A DNA stretch of 64,000 nucleotides from positions 1 to 64,000 of the forward strand of contig JAZAYU010000257.1 in NCBI GenBank assembly GCA_038501625.1, given 5' to 3'. The DNA comes from Corbicula japonica. Lineage: Eukaryota; Mollusca; Bivalvia; Venerida; Cyrenidae. Every line of letters begins with the position of its first letter. Positions within the stretch are counted from its first letter, which is position 1. This document shows, piece after piece, positions 1 to 12,769 of the stretch. Made by a program: the position numbers and the translations under genes. The notes beneath the pieces were generated by a model. The model searched no databases and was not told where the DNA came from. It was given only the letters and a program-made list of their open reading frames with translations.

Positions 1-3000
1 TGTGCTTTTTTTAGTGGTTTTACACCCGCCCTGGCGCTCGCCGACGGTCTAGAGCTCTGAAATTTCGCCCATAAGCTCGCCTCAGAGACCTCTAAACGCC
101 GTGCAAATTTCAAAGACATGGGATTATTCCAACGGTGCTTTTTATAGGGAAAACTGCCGAAAAAACACGCACTTTTTTGCACTGTATTTGCACTGTAAAA
201 TGGCCATTGAAAACCGACGGCTTCAAGCTCCATTTAAATGCAGTTACCCAAACCAAAAGCGGTTTCCGGTAGCCCATCATCAGTGCCACACGACCCTATC
301 TTAATTTTGGGTCACTGCATTTAAATGGCGCTACCATCTGGGTCCGAAGTACGAGCACCAAAGACGTCTGTATCACGTTTTCGGACTCTGAAATTTTACG
401 CTGTGCTTTTTTTAGTGGTTTTACACCCGCCCTGGCGCTCGCCGACGGTCTAGAGCTCTGAAATTTCGCCCATAAGCTCGCCTCAGAGACCTCTAAACGC
501 CGTGCAAATTTCAAAGACATGGGATTATTCCAACGGTGCTTTTTATAGGGAAAACTGCCGAAAAAACACGCACTTTTTTGCACTGTATTTGCACTGTAAA
601 ATGGCCATTGAAAACCGACGGCTTCAAGCTCCATTTAAATGCAGTTACCCAAACCAAAAGCGGTTTCCGGTAGCCCATCATCAGTGCCACACGACCCTAT
701 CTTAATTTTGGGTCACTGCATTTAAATGGCGCTACCATCTGGGTCCGAAGTACGAGCACCAAAGACGTCTGTATCACGTTTTCGGACTCTGAAATTTTAC
801 GCTGTGCTTTTTTTAGTGGTTTTACACCCGCCCTGGCGCTCGCCGACGGTCTAGAGCTCTGAAATTTCGCCCATAAGCTCGCCTCAGAGACCTCTAAACG
901 CCGTGCAAATTTCAAAGACATGGGATTATTCCAACGGTGCTTTTTATAGGGAAAACTGCCGAAAAAACACGCACTTTTTTGCACTGTATTTGCACTGTAA
1001 AATGGCCATTGAAAACCGACGGCTTCAAGCTCCATTTAAATGCAGTTACCCAAACCAAAAGCGGTTTCCGGTAGCCCATCATCAGTGCCACACGACCCTA
1101 TCTTAATTTTGGGTCACTGCATTTAAATGGCGCTACCATCTGGGTCCGAAGTACGAGCACCAAAGACGTCTGTATCACGTTTTCGGACTCTGAAATTTTA
1201 CGCTGTGCTTTTTTTAGTGGTTTTACACCCGCCCTGGCGCTCGCCGACGGTCTAGAGCTCTGAAATTTCGCCCATAAGCTCGCCTCAGAGACCTCTAAAC
1301 GCCGTGCAAATTTCAAAGACATGGGATTATTCCAACGGTGCTTTTTATAGGGAAAACTGCCGAAAAAACACGCACTTTTTTGCACTGTATTTGCACTGTA
1401 AAATGGCCATTGAAAACCGACGGCTTCAAGCTCCATTTAAATGCAGTTACCCAAACCAAAAGCGGTTTCCGGTAGCCCATCATCAGTGCCACACGACCCT
1501 ATCTTAATTTTGGGTCACTGCATTTAAATGGCGCTACCATCTGGGTCCGAAGTACGAGCACCAAAGACGTCTGTATCACGTTTTCGGACTCTGAAATTTT
1601 ACGCTGTGCTTTTTTTAGTGGTTTTACACCCGCCCTGGCGCTCGCCGACGGTCTAGAGCTCTGAAATTTCGCCCATAAGCTCGCCTCAGAGACCTCTAAA
1701 CGCCGTGCAAATTTCAAAGACATGGGATTATTCCAACGGTGCTTTTTATAGGGAAAACTGCCGAAAAAACACGCACTTTTTTGCACTGTATTTGCACTGT
1801 AAAATGGCCATTGAAAACCGACGGCTTCAAGCTCCATTTAAATGCAGTTACCCAAACCAAAAGCGGTTTCCGGTAGCCCATCATCAGTGCCACACGACCC
1901 TATCTTAATTTTGGGTCACTGCATTTAAATGGCGCTACCATCTGGGTCCGAAGTACGAGCACCAAAGACGTCTGTATCACGTTTTCGGACTCTGAAATTT
2001 TACGCTGTGCTTTTTTTAGTGGTTTTACACCCGCCCTGGCGCTCGCCGACGGTCTAGAGCTCTGAAATTTCGCCCATAAGCTCGCCTCAGAGACCTCTAA
2101 ACGCCGTGCAAATTTCAAAGACATGGGATTATTCCAACGGTGCTTTTTATAGGGAAAACTGCCGAAAAAACACGCACTTTTTTGCACTGTATTTGCACTG
2201 TAAAATGGCCATTGAAAACCGACGGCTTCAAGCTCCATTTAAATGCAGTTACCCAAACCAAAAGCGGTTTCCGGTAGCCCATCATCAGTGCCACACGACC
2301 CTATCTTAATTTTGGGTCACTGCATTTAAATGGCGCTACCATCTGGGTCCGAAGTACGAGCACCAAAGACGTCTGTATCACGTTTTCGGACTCTGAAATT
2401 TTACGCTGTGCTTTTTTTAGTGGTTTTACACCCGCCCTGGCGCTCGCCGACGGTCTAGAGCTCTGAAATTTCGCCCATAAGCTCGCCTCAGAGACCTCTA
2501 AACGCCGTGCAAATTTCAAAGACATGGGATTATTCCAACGGTGCTTTTTATAGGGAAAACTGCCGAAAAAACACGCACTTTTTTGCACTGTATTTGCACT
2601 GTAAAATGGCCATTGAAAACCGACGGCTTCAAGCTCCATTTAAATGCAGTTACCCAAACCAAAAGCGGTTTCCGGTAGCCCATCATCAGTGCCACACGAC
2701 CCTATCTTAATTTTGGGTCACTGCATTTAAATGGCGCTACCATCTGGGTCCGAAGTACGAGCACCAAAGACGTCTGTATCACGTTTTCGGACTCTGAAAT
2801 TTTACGCTGTGCTTTTTTTAGTGGTTTTACACCCGCCCTGGCGCTCGCCGACGGTCTAGAGCTCTGAAATTTCGCCCATAAGCTCGCCTCAGAGACCTCT
2901 AAACGCCGTGCAAATTTCAAAGACATGGGATTATTCCAACGGTGCTTTTTATAGGGAAAACTGCCGAAAAAACACGCACTTTTTTGCACTGTATTTGCAC

Positions 3001-6000
3001 TGTAAAATGGCCATTGAAAACCGACGGCTTCAAGCTCCATTTAAATGCAGTTACCCAAACCAAAAGCGGTTTCCGGTAGCCCATCATCAGTGCCACACGA
3101 CCCTATCTTAATTTTGGGTCACTGCATTTAAATGGCGCTACCATCTGGGTCCGAAGTACGAGCACCAAAGACGTCTGTATCACGTTTTCGGACTCTGAAA
3201 TTTTACGCTGTGCTTTTTTTAGTGGTTTTACACCCGCCCTGGCGCTCGCCGACGGTCTAGAGCTCTGAAATTTCGCCCATAAGCTCGCCTCAGAGACCTC
3301 TAAACGCCGTGCAAATTTCAAAGACATGGGATTATTCCAACGGTGCTTTTTATAGGGAAAACTGCCGAAAAAACACGCACTTTTTTGCACTGTATTTGCA
3401 CTGTAAAATGGCCATTGAAAACCGACGGCTTCAAGCTCCATTTAAATGCAGTTACCCAAACCAAAAGCGGTTTCCGGTAGCCCATCATCAGTGCCACACG
3501 ACCCTATCTTAATTTTGGGTCACTGCATTTAAATGGCGCTACCATCTGGGTCCGAAGTACGAGCACCAAAGACGTCTGTATCACGTTTTCGGACTCTGAA
3601 ATTTTACGCTGTGCTTTTTTTAGTGGTTTTACACCCGCCCTGGCGCTCGCCGACGGTCTAGAGCTCTGAAATTTCGCCCATAAGCTCGCCTCAGAGACCT
3701 CTAAACGCCGTGCAAATTTCAAAGACATGGGATTATTCCAACGGTGCTTTTTATAGGGAAAACTGCCGAAAAAACACGCACTTTTTTGCACTGTATTTGC
3801 ACTGTAAAATGGCCATTGAAAACCGACGGCTTCAAGCTCCATTTAAATGCAGTTACCCAAACCAAAAGCGGTTTCCGGTAGCCCATCATCAGTGCCACAC
3901 GACCCTATCTTAATTTTGGGTCACTGCATTTAAATGGCGCTACCATCTGGGTCCGAAGTACGAGCACCAAAGACGTCTGTATCACGTTTTCGGACTCTGA
4001 AATTTTACGCTGTGCTTTTTTTAGTGGTTTTACACCCGCCCTGGCGCTCGCCGACGGTCTAGAGCTCTGAAATTTCGCCCATAAGCTCGCCTCAGAGACC
4101 TCTAAACGCCGTGCAAATTTCAAAGACATGGGATTATTCCAACGGTGCTTTTTATAGGGAAAACTGCCGAAAAAACACGCACTTTTTTGCACTGTATTTG
4201 CACTGTAAAATGGCCATTGAAAACCGACGGCTTCAAGCTCCATTTAAATGCAGTTACCCAAACCAAAAGCGGTTTCCGGTAGCCCATCATCAGTGCCACA
4301 CGACCCTATCTTAATTTTGGGTCACTGCATTTAAATGGCGCTACCATCTGGGTCCGAAGTACGAGCACCAAAGACGTCTGTATCACGTTTTCGGACTCTG
4401 AAATTTTACGCTGTGCTTTTTTTAGTGGTTTTACACCCGCCCTGGCGCTCGCCGACGGTCTAGAGCTCTGAAATTTCGCCCATAAGCTCGCCTCAGAGAC
4501 CTCTAAACGCCGTGCAAATTTCAAAGACATGGGATTATTCCAACGGTGCTTTTTATAGGGAAAACTGCCGAAAAAACACGCACTTTTTTGCACTGTATTT
4601 GCACTGTAAAATGGCCATTGAAAACCGACGGCTTCAAGCTCCATTTAAATGCAGTTACCCAAACCAAAAGCGGTTTCCGGTAGCCCATCATCAGTGCCAC
4701 ACGACCCTATCTTAATTTTGGGTCACTGCATTTAAATGGCGCTACCATCTGGGTCCGAAGTACGAGCACCAAAGACGTCTGTATCACGTTTTCGGACTCT
4801 GAAATTTTACGCTGTGCTTTTTTTAGTGGTTTTACACCCGCCCTGGCGCTCGCCGACGGTCTAGAGCTCTGAAATTTCGCCCATAAGCTCGCCTCAGAGA
4901 CCTCTAAACGCCGTGCAAATTTCAAAGACATGGGATTATTCCAACGGTGCTTTTTATAGGGAAAACTGCCGAAAAAACACGCACTTTTTTGCACTGTATT
5001 TGCACTGTAAAATGGCCATTGAAAACCGACGGCTTCAAGCTCCATTTAAATGCAGTTACCCAAACCAAAAGCGGTTTCCGGTAGCCCATCATCAGTGCCA
5101 CACGACCCTATCTTAATTTTGGGTCACTGCATTTAAATGGCGCTACCATCTGGGTCCGAAGTACGAGCACCAAAGACGTCTGTATCACGTTTTCGGACTC
5201 TGAAATTTTACGCTGTGCTTTTTTTAGTGGTTTTACACCCGCCCTGGCGCTCGCCGACGGTCTAGAGCTCTGAAATTTCGCCCATAAGCTCGCCTCAGAG
5301 ACCTCTAAACGCCGTGCAAATTTCAAAGACATGGGATTATTCCAACGGTGCTTTTTATAGGGAAAACTGCCGAAAAAACACGCACTTTTTTGCACTGTAT
5401 TTGCACTGTAAAATGGCCATTGAAAACCGACGGCTTCAAGCTCCATTTAAATGCAGTTACCCAAACCAAAAGCGGTTTCCGGTAGCCCATCATCAGTGCC
5501 ACACGACCCTATCTTAATTTTGGGTCACTGCATTTAAATGGCGCTACCATCTGGGTCCGAAGTACGAGCACCAAAGACGTCTGTATCACGTTTTCGGACT
5601 CTGAAATTTTACGCTGTGCTTTTTTTAGTGGTTTTACACCCGCCCTGGCGCTCGCCGACGGTCTAGAGCTCTGAAATTTCGCCCATAAGCTCGCCTCAGA
5701 GACCTCTAAACGCCGTGCAAATTTCAAAGACATGGGATTATTCCAACGGTGCTTTTTATAGGGAAAACTGCCGAAAAAACACGCACTTTTTTGCACTGTA
5801 TTTGCACTGTAAAATGGCCATTGAAAACCGACGGCTTCAAGCTCCATTTAAATGCAGTTACCCAAACCAAAAGCGGTTTCCGGTAGCCCATCATCAGTGC
5901 CACACGACCCTATCTTAATTTTGGGTCACTGCATTTAAATGGCGCTACCATCTGGGTCCGAAGTACGAGCACCAAAGACGTCTGTATCACGTTTTCGGAC

Positions 6001-6320
6001 TCTGAAATTTTACGCTGTGCTTTTTTTAGTGGTTTTACACCCGCCCTGGCGCTCGCCGACGGTCTAGAGCTCTGAAATTTCGCCCATAAGCTCGCCTCAG
6101 AGACCTCTAAACGCCGTGCAAATTTCAAAGACATGGGATTATTCCAACGGTGCTTTTTATAGGGAAAACTGCCGAAAAAACACGCACTTTTTTGCACTGT
6201 ATTTGCACTGTAAAATGGCCATTGAAAACCGACGGCTTCAAGCTCCATTTAAATGCAGTTACCCAAACCAAAAGCGGTTTCCGGTAGCCCATCATCAGTG
6301 CCACACGACCCTATCTTAAT
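1..6320. repeat. 401-bp satellite array, about 15.8 copies
   Basis: The same 401-bp unit repeats head to tail from the first base of the window to 6320, so the array continues off the left edge. By eye the copies show no substitutions. Each unit contains CTCTGAAATTT twice (near 55 and 387 of the first unit) and an inverted repeat of two 21-bp arms. Small open frames recur on both strands (about 67 aa plus, 112 aa minus). They recur only because the DNA is identical, and neither resembles a known protein. I see no 5S rRNA, snRNA, tRNA or histone sequence in the unit. Identity this high means recent amplification, ongoing homogenisation or an assembly artefact. Confidence 0.97.
230..328. repeat. 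Inverted repeat inside each 401-bp satellite unit
   Basis: In the first unit, 230-250 and 308-328 are reverse complements over 21 bp with a single mismatch; both contain the palindrome CATTTAAATG. They flank a 57-bp loop. The structure recurs every 401 bp, so a single strand of the array could form a regular series of hairpins. Confidence 0.85.
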
Positions 6321-6333
6321 CGCCCATAAGCTA

Positions 6334-6545
6334 TAAGACGCCACAAACAATTAACGACAGAGAGAAATCTTGGGGTTACCGCCTTGGAACTGTCAGTGGC
6401 AAAACAAATTACCACTGGAGGTTTAAATCAGGTTCTATGGTGCACTTACCTCACACTTGCCCCAACAGGTTCACATATCAACAAACAAGTACAAGTAGTC
6501 TTGGTGAAATAACTCCAACTCACCCATCAGGTAGTCATCTTATCA
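6334..6545 (+). repeat. Dispersed repeat, copy 1 (second copy at 55.7 kb)
   Basis: This stretch just outside the satellite aligns with 55704-55882 in the same orientation. Shared blocks include CCACAAACAATTAAC, GTGGCAAAACAA, GTTTAAA-CAGGTTCTA, AAGTACAAGT and CTCCAAC-CACCCAT. Neither copy has a convincing ORF. Its ends and class are unknown. 6546-6699 is plain AT-rich DNA with nothing recognised. Confidence 0.7.
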
Positions 6546-6699
6546 GATATTGATGATAGATTACATTTCCTATTTTTTAATAATGTTATTCAAACATTGT
6601 TGATGCAATAGATATTGTAGCTGTTTTATAATACAATGTACAGCATTGAATTACCGTATCATTATTTATTACAGAAAAAAACTAAACTTATAAGGAGTA

Positions 6700-7527
6700 T
6701 AGCACTGGCGCTTGACCAGCCGCAACCCGCACCCCCCCCCCCTCCCCCTCCCCTGCCAACCCTACTAATACGCCCTTGTTTTTTTGTTTGTTTTTTAAAT
6801 GGTGTCAAGACAGGAATATTATTCCATTCTATCAAATTATGCGAAAATACACCGTAAAATATTATATTCTATGTAGATTATAGAATTGAATATACACATA
6901 TATATAATGGAATAACATATTTAAAGCGCCAGCCCAAAAACAAGTTATTAAATTCAGTAAGAATATACTATTGAAAAATCATATATGTCCATATAGACTC
7001 CAATATATAAACTCTCTAACAGAACACAAAAGGTTCGATCGAATTCTTTCTTACAGATGGGATTTTCAATGATATTGTTAACTTTATAGTTAACGAACTT
7101 TTAAGAAGCTAAATATAATGGAGCTATATTTAGCACCGACAAAGAGACCACTTCATGCGCGATCTCGATATCTGTGACGTTTCGGAAATCCTACTTCCGC
7201 TTTTAGTCGCGCGGACCAAATTTATTTTCGTAAATTAAAATTTTATTAGCCCGAACTAATGCTGCAAATTTGTGCCTTTAGTTCCAAATACGTGTAATAT
7301 TTCATACAAGAGCGGGTTAAATTGAAGTAATGCCGCTTTAATTGAATATATACATAGAATATTTAAATAAAATAAAATACGCTTTTGACGGTGTACTTTC
7401 GCATATTTTGCTAGAATGGAATAATGTTCGTGACTTGACACCATTTTGTACGAAAAAAAGGGGGGCGTATTAGTAAGGGTTGGCAGAGGCAGGGGGTGGG
7501 GGCGGCTAGTCAAGCACTGGCACTGTG
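6700..7527. mobile_element. Foldback/MITE-like element with about 190-bp inverted arms
   Basis: About 6701-6905 and 7335-7527 are inverted repeats. Both contain, in opposite orientation, a GCTTGAC(C/T)AGCCGC end, a C-rich (G-rich) run, a TGCCAACC(C/T)TACTAATACGCCC block and an AATATTATTCCATTCTA-type block. Many differences at the tips are transitions. The central 400 bp is unrelated AT-rich DNA. The C-run at 6730-6757 is low-complexity sequence inside the left arm. I found no certain target duplication and no transposase. Confidence 0.75.
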
Positions 7528-7711
7528 ATTCTATATTTTTTGTACATTTTGCCTCTCCTAAAAGTTAAAAAGTAAAACTCTTCGATTTGTAAGAAACTTT
7601 CTCACACGTTAATTTGGTGTCTAAAAATATGAAATGTGTATAGCAAAGTTATTGAAAACAATGCGAGTACTTGGTTTTAACGCTTTTAATGACACTAGGT
7701 TAGGGATGTCT

Positions 7712-8630
7712 GTCATTTCCGTTACAAGACAAAAACCCTGAATTTACATTAAGAAATATATTCAGTATGAATATTCTTGGTGGCACTGTGTTCTTTTAAG
7801 AGCACATTTGCAGAAAAAAGTCTCAAATTTGTTAGAAAAAATTAAAAAGAAGCAACATATTCACTTTTATTTGAAAAGTATGTGTGTACATAATTGAACA
7901 GCAAAAAGAAGTTTATTTAAAACACACTAAATCAGGGTAACTGTGTGCCGACTTTGATCATACAGTACAAAATATTATTTAGGATGATTATCTAAAACAA
8001 AAATTGAGATATGAATAAAAGTCAGAGAAAAACTAACAAGTATTTGGTAAAAAATGTAACGGAAATGACGGGATGTAACGGAAATGACTGAACGTAACGG
8101 GAATGACTTTTATTCTATATTGCTTAAAATCACCAGAAGAGTAACCATTATACAATAATACTTACATTTTCTAACATATTACATGTTGTTTAAAACGGAA
8201 AGGCACATGAATCTCAATTTAAAAGCTTGAACTGTTATTTCCGTTACGAGATCAGTAACGGGAATGACTGTAACAGTAATGAAAAAAATCATTAAAAACC
8301 CGTCCTGTACCTCTATTGTTCTATTTAACATGGCGGTTGTTAATAATAGTTGGGGTAGTACACTATTACTTTGAGGCTTTGCAAAGGGTTTTTTACATTC
8401 ATATTTAAAACTGATGAAAACCCACGTAACGGTAATGACGTACATAAAGGGTACGGTCTAAAATTAGAAAATTTATAGGCTGTTTTCTTCCCAAATATTT
8501 CTTTTTTAAATTCTTTCAAAACTGGAATAGTTCCTATACCATATCTAGAATCAAATAAACTAAGGACAAGTCCTTTTAAAGAAGCTTTGTCAAAGTTATA
8601 AGAGAATTTATGTGTTGTAACGGAAATGAC
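7712..8630. repeat. Cluster of the 14-bp word GTAACGGAAATGAC
   Basis: Exact or one/two-mismatch copies lie at 7712-7725 (inverted), 8056-8069, 8075-8088, 8094-8107, about 8235-8246 (inverted, partial), 8255-8268, 8270-8282 (degenerate), 8426-8439 and 8617-8630. Three of them are spaced at exactly 19 bp (8056, 8075, 8094). The word reads VISVT or similar in minus-strand frames, but no long ORF joins the copies. Its function is unknown; a protein-binding array is one possibility. Confidence 0.85.
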
Positions 8631-8639
8631 ACCGAAACT

Positions 8640-9365
8640 CAGGGACACAAGTAAAAATCTAATTATATAATTTCAGATCCAGGGAATCTTGAATTCTCTG
8701 CTCTGAAAATAAAGATATACATAGAAGCTATTGGGATAAGTGGAATTAAATCTTGTACATTTCATAAAGCAGTCTGATTTCAACATTTTTATTTGATAAC
8801 CCCCATACAGGGACAAGCCAAAAACAGACTTTTCCAGCTTTAAATTGATAGAAAATTGAATAAAAAATATTTATGAAGTTAACAAAAGTATATGTACGAT
8901 GGCGAACAACATCAGTATTATTAAATATGATGGGAAATTTAATTGTCATCCCTCTTGTTTTCTGAAAAAATATCCGGGACACATGATGTACAAAAAATAT
9001 AGAATCACTGACGTATGTATGGTCAGTGCCGTGGGGTATAGTTTAGACGATTGTCAGAAACGAGCGAAGCTTTCCGTACCTTATCGTTATTTTCCGGGGT
9101 CTGGTCATGAACCGGCAAGCAATTGCCGAAAAGTAGTACGGAAGTCATCAGCATATAGATCTATATATTACAAGTATATAAAATCATGGTTGTAAAACTC
9201 ATATTACTTAAACAATTTCATATCTTACTCTTTCGTGTGGTAAACATTTTATAGTAAGACAATGATAAAAATAGAGTATGAATTTTAAGAACTACTTAAG
9301 GACGGTACGAACCGGAATTAATTCAATGACCTCAACTGGTTCCCTATTCACAATTTATTCTTATA
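8640..9365. other. Stretch without a supported gene
   Basis: AT-rich DNA. A 98-aa open frame (8899-9195, +) has no recognisable domain, no splice context and ordinary composition, so I do not call it a gene. Confidence 0.5.
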
Positions 9366-9369
9366 ATCA

Positions 9370-11418
9370 ATATCGGGAACCAATAATATTTCTTTATCAC
9401 AAACAAGATGTAGATGTTGAGGGCCATAGAGAATTTAAACTCCGGAAAAGCAACAGATGGAAATGGCATTGCAGCAGAACATCTTAAGCTGGCAAAAGAA
9501 GAGTTAACACCCCTGATCATGGACATTATTAATGAAATATTCTTAAACTTGGATGTCCCGGAATCAATGAAGAATGGCATATTGACACCAGTGCATAAAA
9601 AAAGACAAAAACAAACAAGACCCAGGGAACTACAGAGGTATTGTTGTTACTGACACTATACAAAAAATACTGGAAAGTATCCTAAAAAGCAGAATAGATA
9701 TAATTTTCGATAAAAAACAGAGCCCAATACAAAGAGGTTTTACAGAAGGAAGTTCGTCACTTAATGCTGCATATATAATTACTGAAACCATAAATGATCA
9801 CAAGGAATCAAAACAACCACTTGCCTTAGTAACACTGGATGCACAGAAAGCGTTCGATACCATTAACCATGAAATTCTATTCAATAAACTGTACCATATA
9901 GGAATAACTGGCCACATGTGGATTCTTCTACGGAACATTTATCGAAATCTTACCATTCAAGTTAAATGGGATAACTTAATATCAAAACAATTCTGTGTCC
10001 AACAAGGCACCATGCAAGGGGCTAAACTCTCTACAACGTTATACAAAGTCTACCACAATAGCCTGCTGGAAGTCATAGAGAACAGTGGTCTAGGTGCAAA
10101 CGTAGGAAACATATTAAGGGTACCAACTCCAACCTGCGCTGATGACACCGCAATCCTAGCATCCAGTACACATCATCTACAAGCCATACTAAATCTAGTA
10201 GAATTTAATACCAACAGAGACCTAATGAAAATTAATGCTGAAAAATGTGAAATTATACGCTACAAATATGGGAAAAGCATAGGAGAAGTTACACTTAATG
10301 GAAAACCAGTAAAAGCTTCAATTGCAGCTAAGCATCTGGGAGTCGTCAGGAATCCACTTAATAAAGTAGACATTGACGATAGAGTCAAAACAGCCAGGAG
10401 AACTATATATGCTCTACTAGGTCCAAATCTTCATGCCAGAAGAGGGTTCTCACCTATTGTTTCATTACATATATGGAAAACCTATGCCATCCCCAGATGC
10501 TTGTATGGTATAGAAGTACTTCATTGCTGGAAGAGAGACATCAATACCTTGGAAATCCTTCAGCGACAAACCCTCAAACACTTGCAGGGATTGCCCGATA
10601 GAGCACCAACACTAGCAGTATACTCCCTTATTGGAGCAGAACCTATCGAAACCCTGATTGATAAAAATATACTCAGTCTCTTTAGAAATATTATCCGAAA
10701 TACTTCCTCAACTGAATATAAAATCCTAGAGCGGCAGCTGATAATGGCAGATCCTGCAGGCCACTCATTTACATCTTCGCTCAGGAACACATTACTGAAA
10801 CTTAATCTACCAACTCCAGAGGAAATCATCAAGAAAAACTACAAAAAAGCAGAGTGGAAAAAGCTCATCAAGGTAGCTGTACAAAACTTCTGGGTAAAAA
10901 GATGGGAAGAAGAGCTAAGTAATAAAGCATCGTTGAGATACTTCTGTCTCCAACAGAACCCTATTGGAAACCCCCACAACATATGGAGAGCAATCCGTAA
11001 TAAACCACATGAAATTAGAAAGGCGGAAATTAAGGCCAGAATAGTCACAGGTACATATATACTACAAACTAACAGAACAAAGTTCAATCAAAATGAAGTC
11101 TCTGCTGTATGTATATTGTGTAATAAAGATGATGAAACAGTACAACACTTTTTTCTTGACTGTGAGACCTTAAAGGATATAAGGCATATTCCCATTCAAA
11201 AACTATGTGAAATCTGTGAACACACCAAACCAGGGAGTGTATCGACCATTGAAGAAAAGCAACTCTTTCTACAACTGATTCTAGACTGCACACACCCCTA
11301 TGTTCTGGATATACTGCATGCAACACCAGAGGTGCAATTAGATATAGAAAGATGTACCCAGTCTATGCTATACAGCCTTCATCTGAAAAGGACTACCTTA
11401 ATAACTATGGGCGCTTAA
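9370..11418 (+). pseudogene. Non-LTR retrotransposon (LINE) reverse transcriptase, 5'-truncated and frameshifted
   Basis: This encodes the reverse transcriptase part of a LINE ORF2. The first block (NLNSGKATDGNGIAAEHL, 9414-9650) is the start of the RT domain. The main frame runs from about 9604 to 11418. It holds the LVTLDAQKAFDTI motif (first catalytic Asp), the VQQGTMQGAKLS segment and the TCADDTAIL box, with the ADD codons at 10138-10146. After the thumb region a CX2CX8HX4C zinc knuckle spans 11110-11163, a usual LINE C-terminal feature. Two frameshifts break it: an extra G near 9418-9422 and one in the A-run near 9597-9603. The endonuclease domain is absent, as in typical 5' truncation. 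The clade is uncertain (I/Nimb-like or jockey/CR1-like). 11419 to about 11840 looks like 3' UTR, but I could not fix its end. Confidence 0.93.
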
Positions 11419-12018
11419 AAGTAGACAGTAACAAGTATTTAGGCCTTGAACAAAAAAAAAAATCTTATTGCTAAATTAACCAGTCTATTGATTTTCAGTG
11501 AGTCATATATATACTATCGGTATTGAACTGTGAACCAGTCTTGCGTATAGACTACCAGTCTGTGAGATAAACTGTTAACCCTACAGCTGTATATATATAG
11601 TGTTAAGGTGAAGGACAGTTCATTGTTATATGTGATAAATTGCTACTCTCCCTAAGTTGTTATGATAAAATTAATAGTGAAAAGTGTATAGTCTTTAACT
11701 AACTGGTGAAGGATTTATTAGTGTGGATATATTAATTCACAAAACCTTGGATAACCAAACATCTTCATCCTCTTAAGAAGGGGAGTGCTCCTGTGAACAA
11801 AGGAGGAAACTACAATACAACAACAACGATGGCATGGCCGTAACGTAATTTAACCACGAGTTTTGGAAAGAAGGTAGATTCTCATTTTTTGCTTTTTCCT
11901 CATGGCTTGGATTTTTTTCTACAAATATGTTATTTACTGATCGGCCTAAGTGGGCAGGGTACAGTTGGGCTGTTTCAAAAAAAATGGCTGGTTTGGGTTT
12001 TCCTGTTATAAAAAGATA

Positions 12019-12470
12019 GGCTAGATTTGCACTTTAGCGGGCGCAGCCGCAGGTCGGCCATGTTGTTTACATTTACCGTTGCTAGTAGTTGTTTACAATG
12101 TCAGCCATTTTGAATCTCATGTCAAACTCCTGTCAAATAGCCTAGCGGCGTTTGAGCGATAAAAAGCAGGGGTGTGGGGTCGGCAGCCCCCATAAAAAAC
12201 AATAAATATTCGCATAAATTAGCGCCCGCTAAAGTGCAGTACTCCCAAAATATAAAAATGTACGGGACACCTGCAGTTTACCGGTACGGCTGTTGTCGCC
12301 CCATAACCCCACTGGCATTATTAATCATATATTCATTGAACAGTTAGTTCAAAATATAGTGGTGAATGGGGGCTGCCGCCCCCACGCCCCCGCCTGCATT
12401 ATATAACTAATATATAACTATTACGCAAGCTCTATGTAAACATCCGTACCGGTAAACTGCATTCTAGCCA
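12019..12470. mobile_element. Composite of two adjacent inverted-repeat elements
   Basis: Arms 12026-12044 and 12222-12239 share TGCACTTTAGCGGGCGC. Arms 12271-12289 and 12444-12460 share GCAGTTTACCGGTACGG. The outermost ends also pair: GGCTAGA followed by TGCAcTTTAgCGG at 12019-12040 against its complement at 12450-12470. The two pairs of tips are related (TGCA[C/G]TTTA[G/C]CGG). This suggests two MITE copies of one family in tandem, or one foldback element with an internal duplication. GC-rich runs such as GGGGGCTGCCGCCCCC occur inside. Confidence 0.8.
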
Positions 12471-12769
12471 AATGTACACCAAACACTTCCATTTTCTTAC
12501 TTTGCAGAGGTGTCTCATCATGCCCTTTAAAGATTTGTGAAGTTTCATCAAAATAGCATCATCCGTTAAAAAAATATTCTAAAATAATGGGTGAAAAAAT
12601 GTCAGGAGTGTGACAAAAAAGTGTGACACTTCAAAATCACATTAATTTTGTTCAGACCATTATTGTACAAAAAGCTTGAGTAAAGGCAACATTTAGTGTT
12701 ATTTTAGTAAAATGTGCATTTATAAGGATCAAATAATGATAAAATTAAGCAAATTATACTTAAAGTAAT

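Noticed and set aside
101..6319. Recurrent 67-codon (+) and 112-codon (-) frames in the satellite
   Set aside because: They recur only because the 401-bp unit is identical. There is no domain, start context or splice signal.
1..6320. CRISPR-like array or rRNA/snRNA gene cluster
   Set aside because: There is no short direct repeat with unique spacers. The whole 401-bp unit repeats and shows no 5S, snRNA or histone sequence that I recognise.
8179..8648. Minus-strand frames with repeated VISVT/VIPVT
   Set aside because: The peptide repetition simply mirrors the DNA word GTAACGGAAATGAC, which occurs on both strands and in several frames.
8899..9195. 98-codon ORF as a gene
   Set aside because: No recognisable motif, no splice support, and it lies in AT-rich repeat debris.
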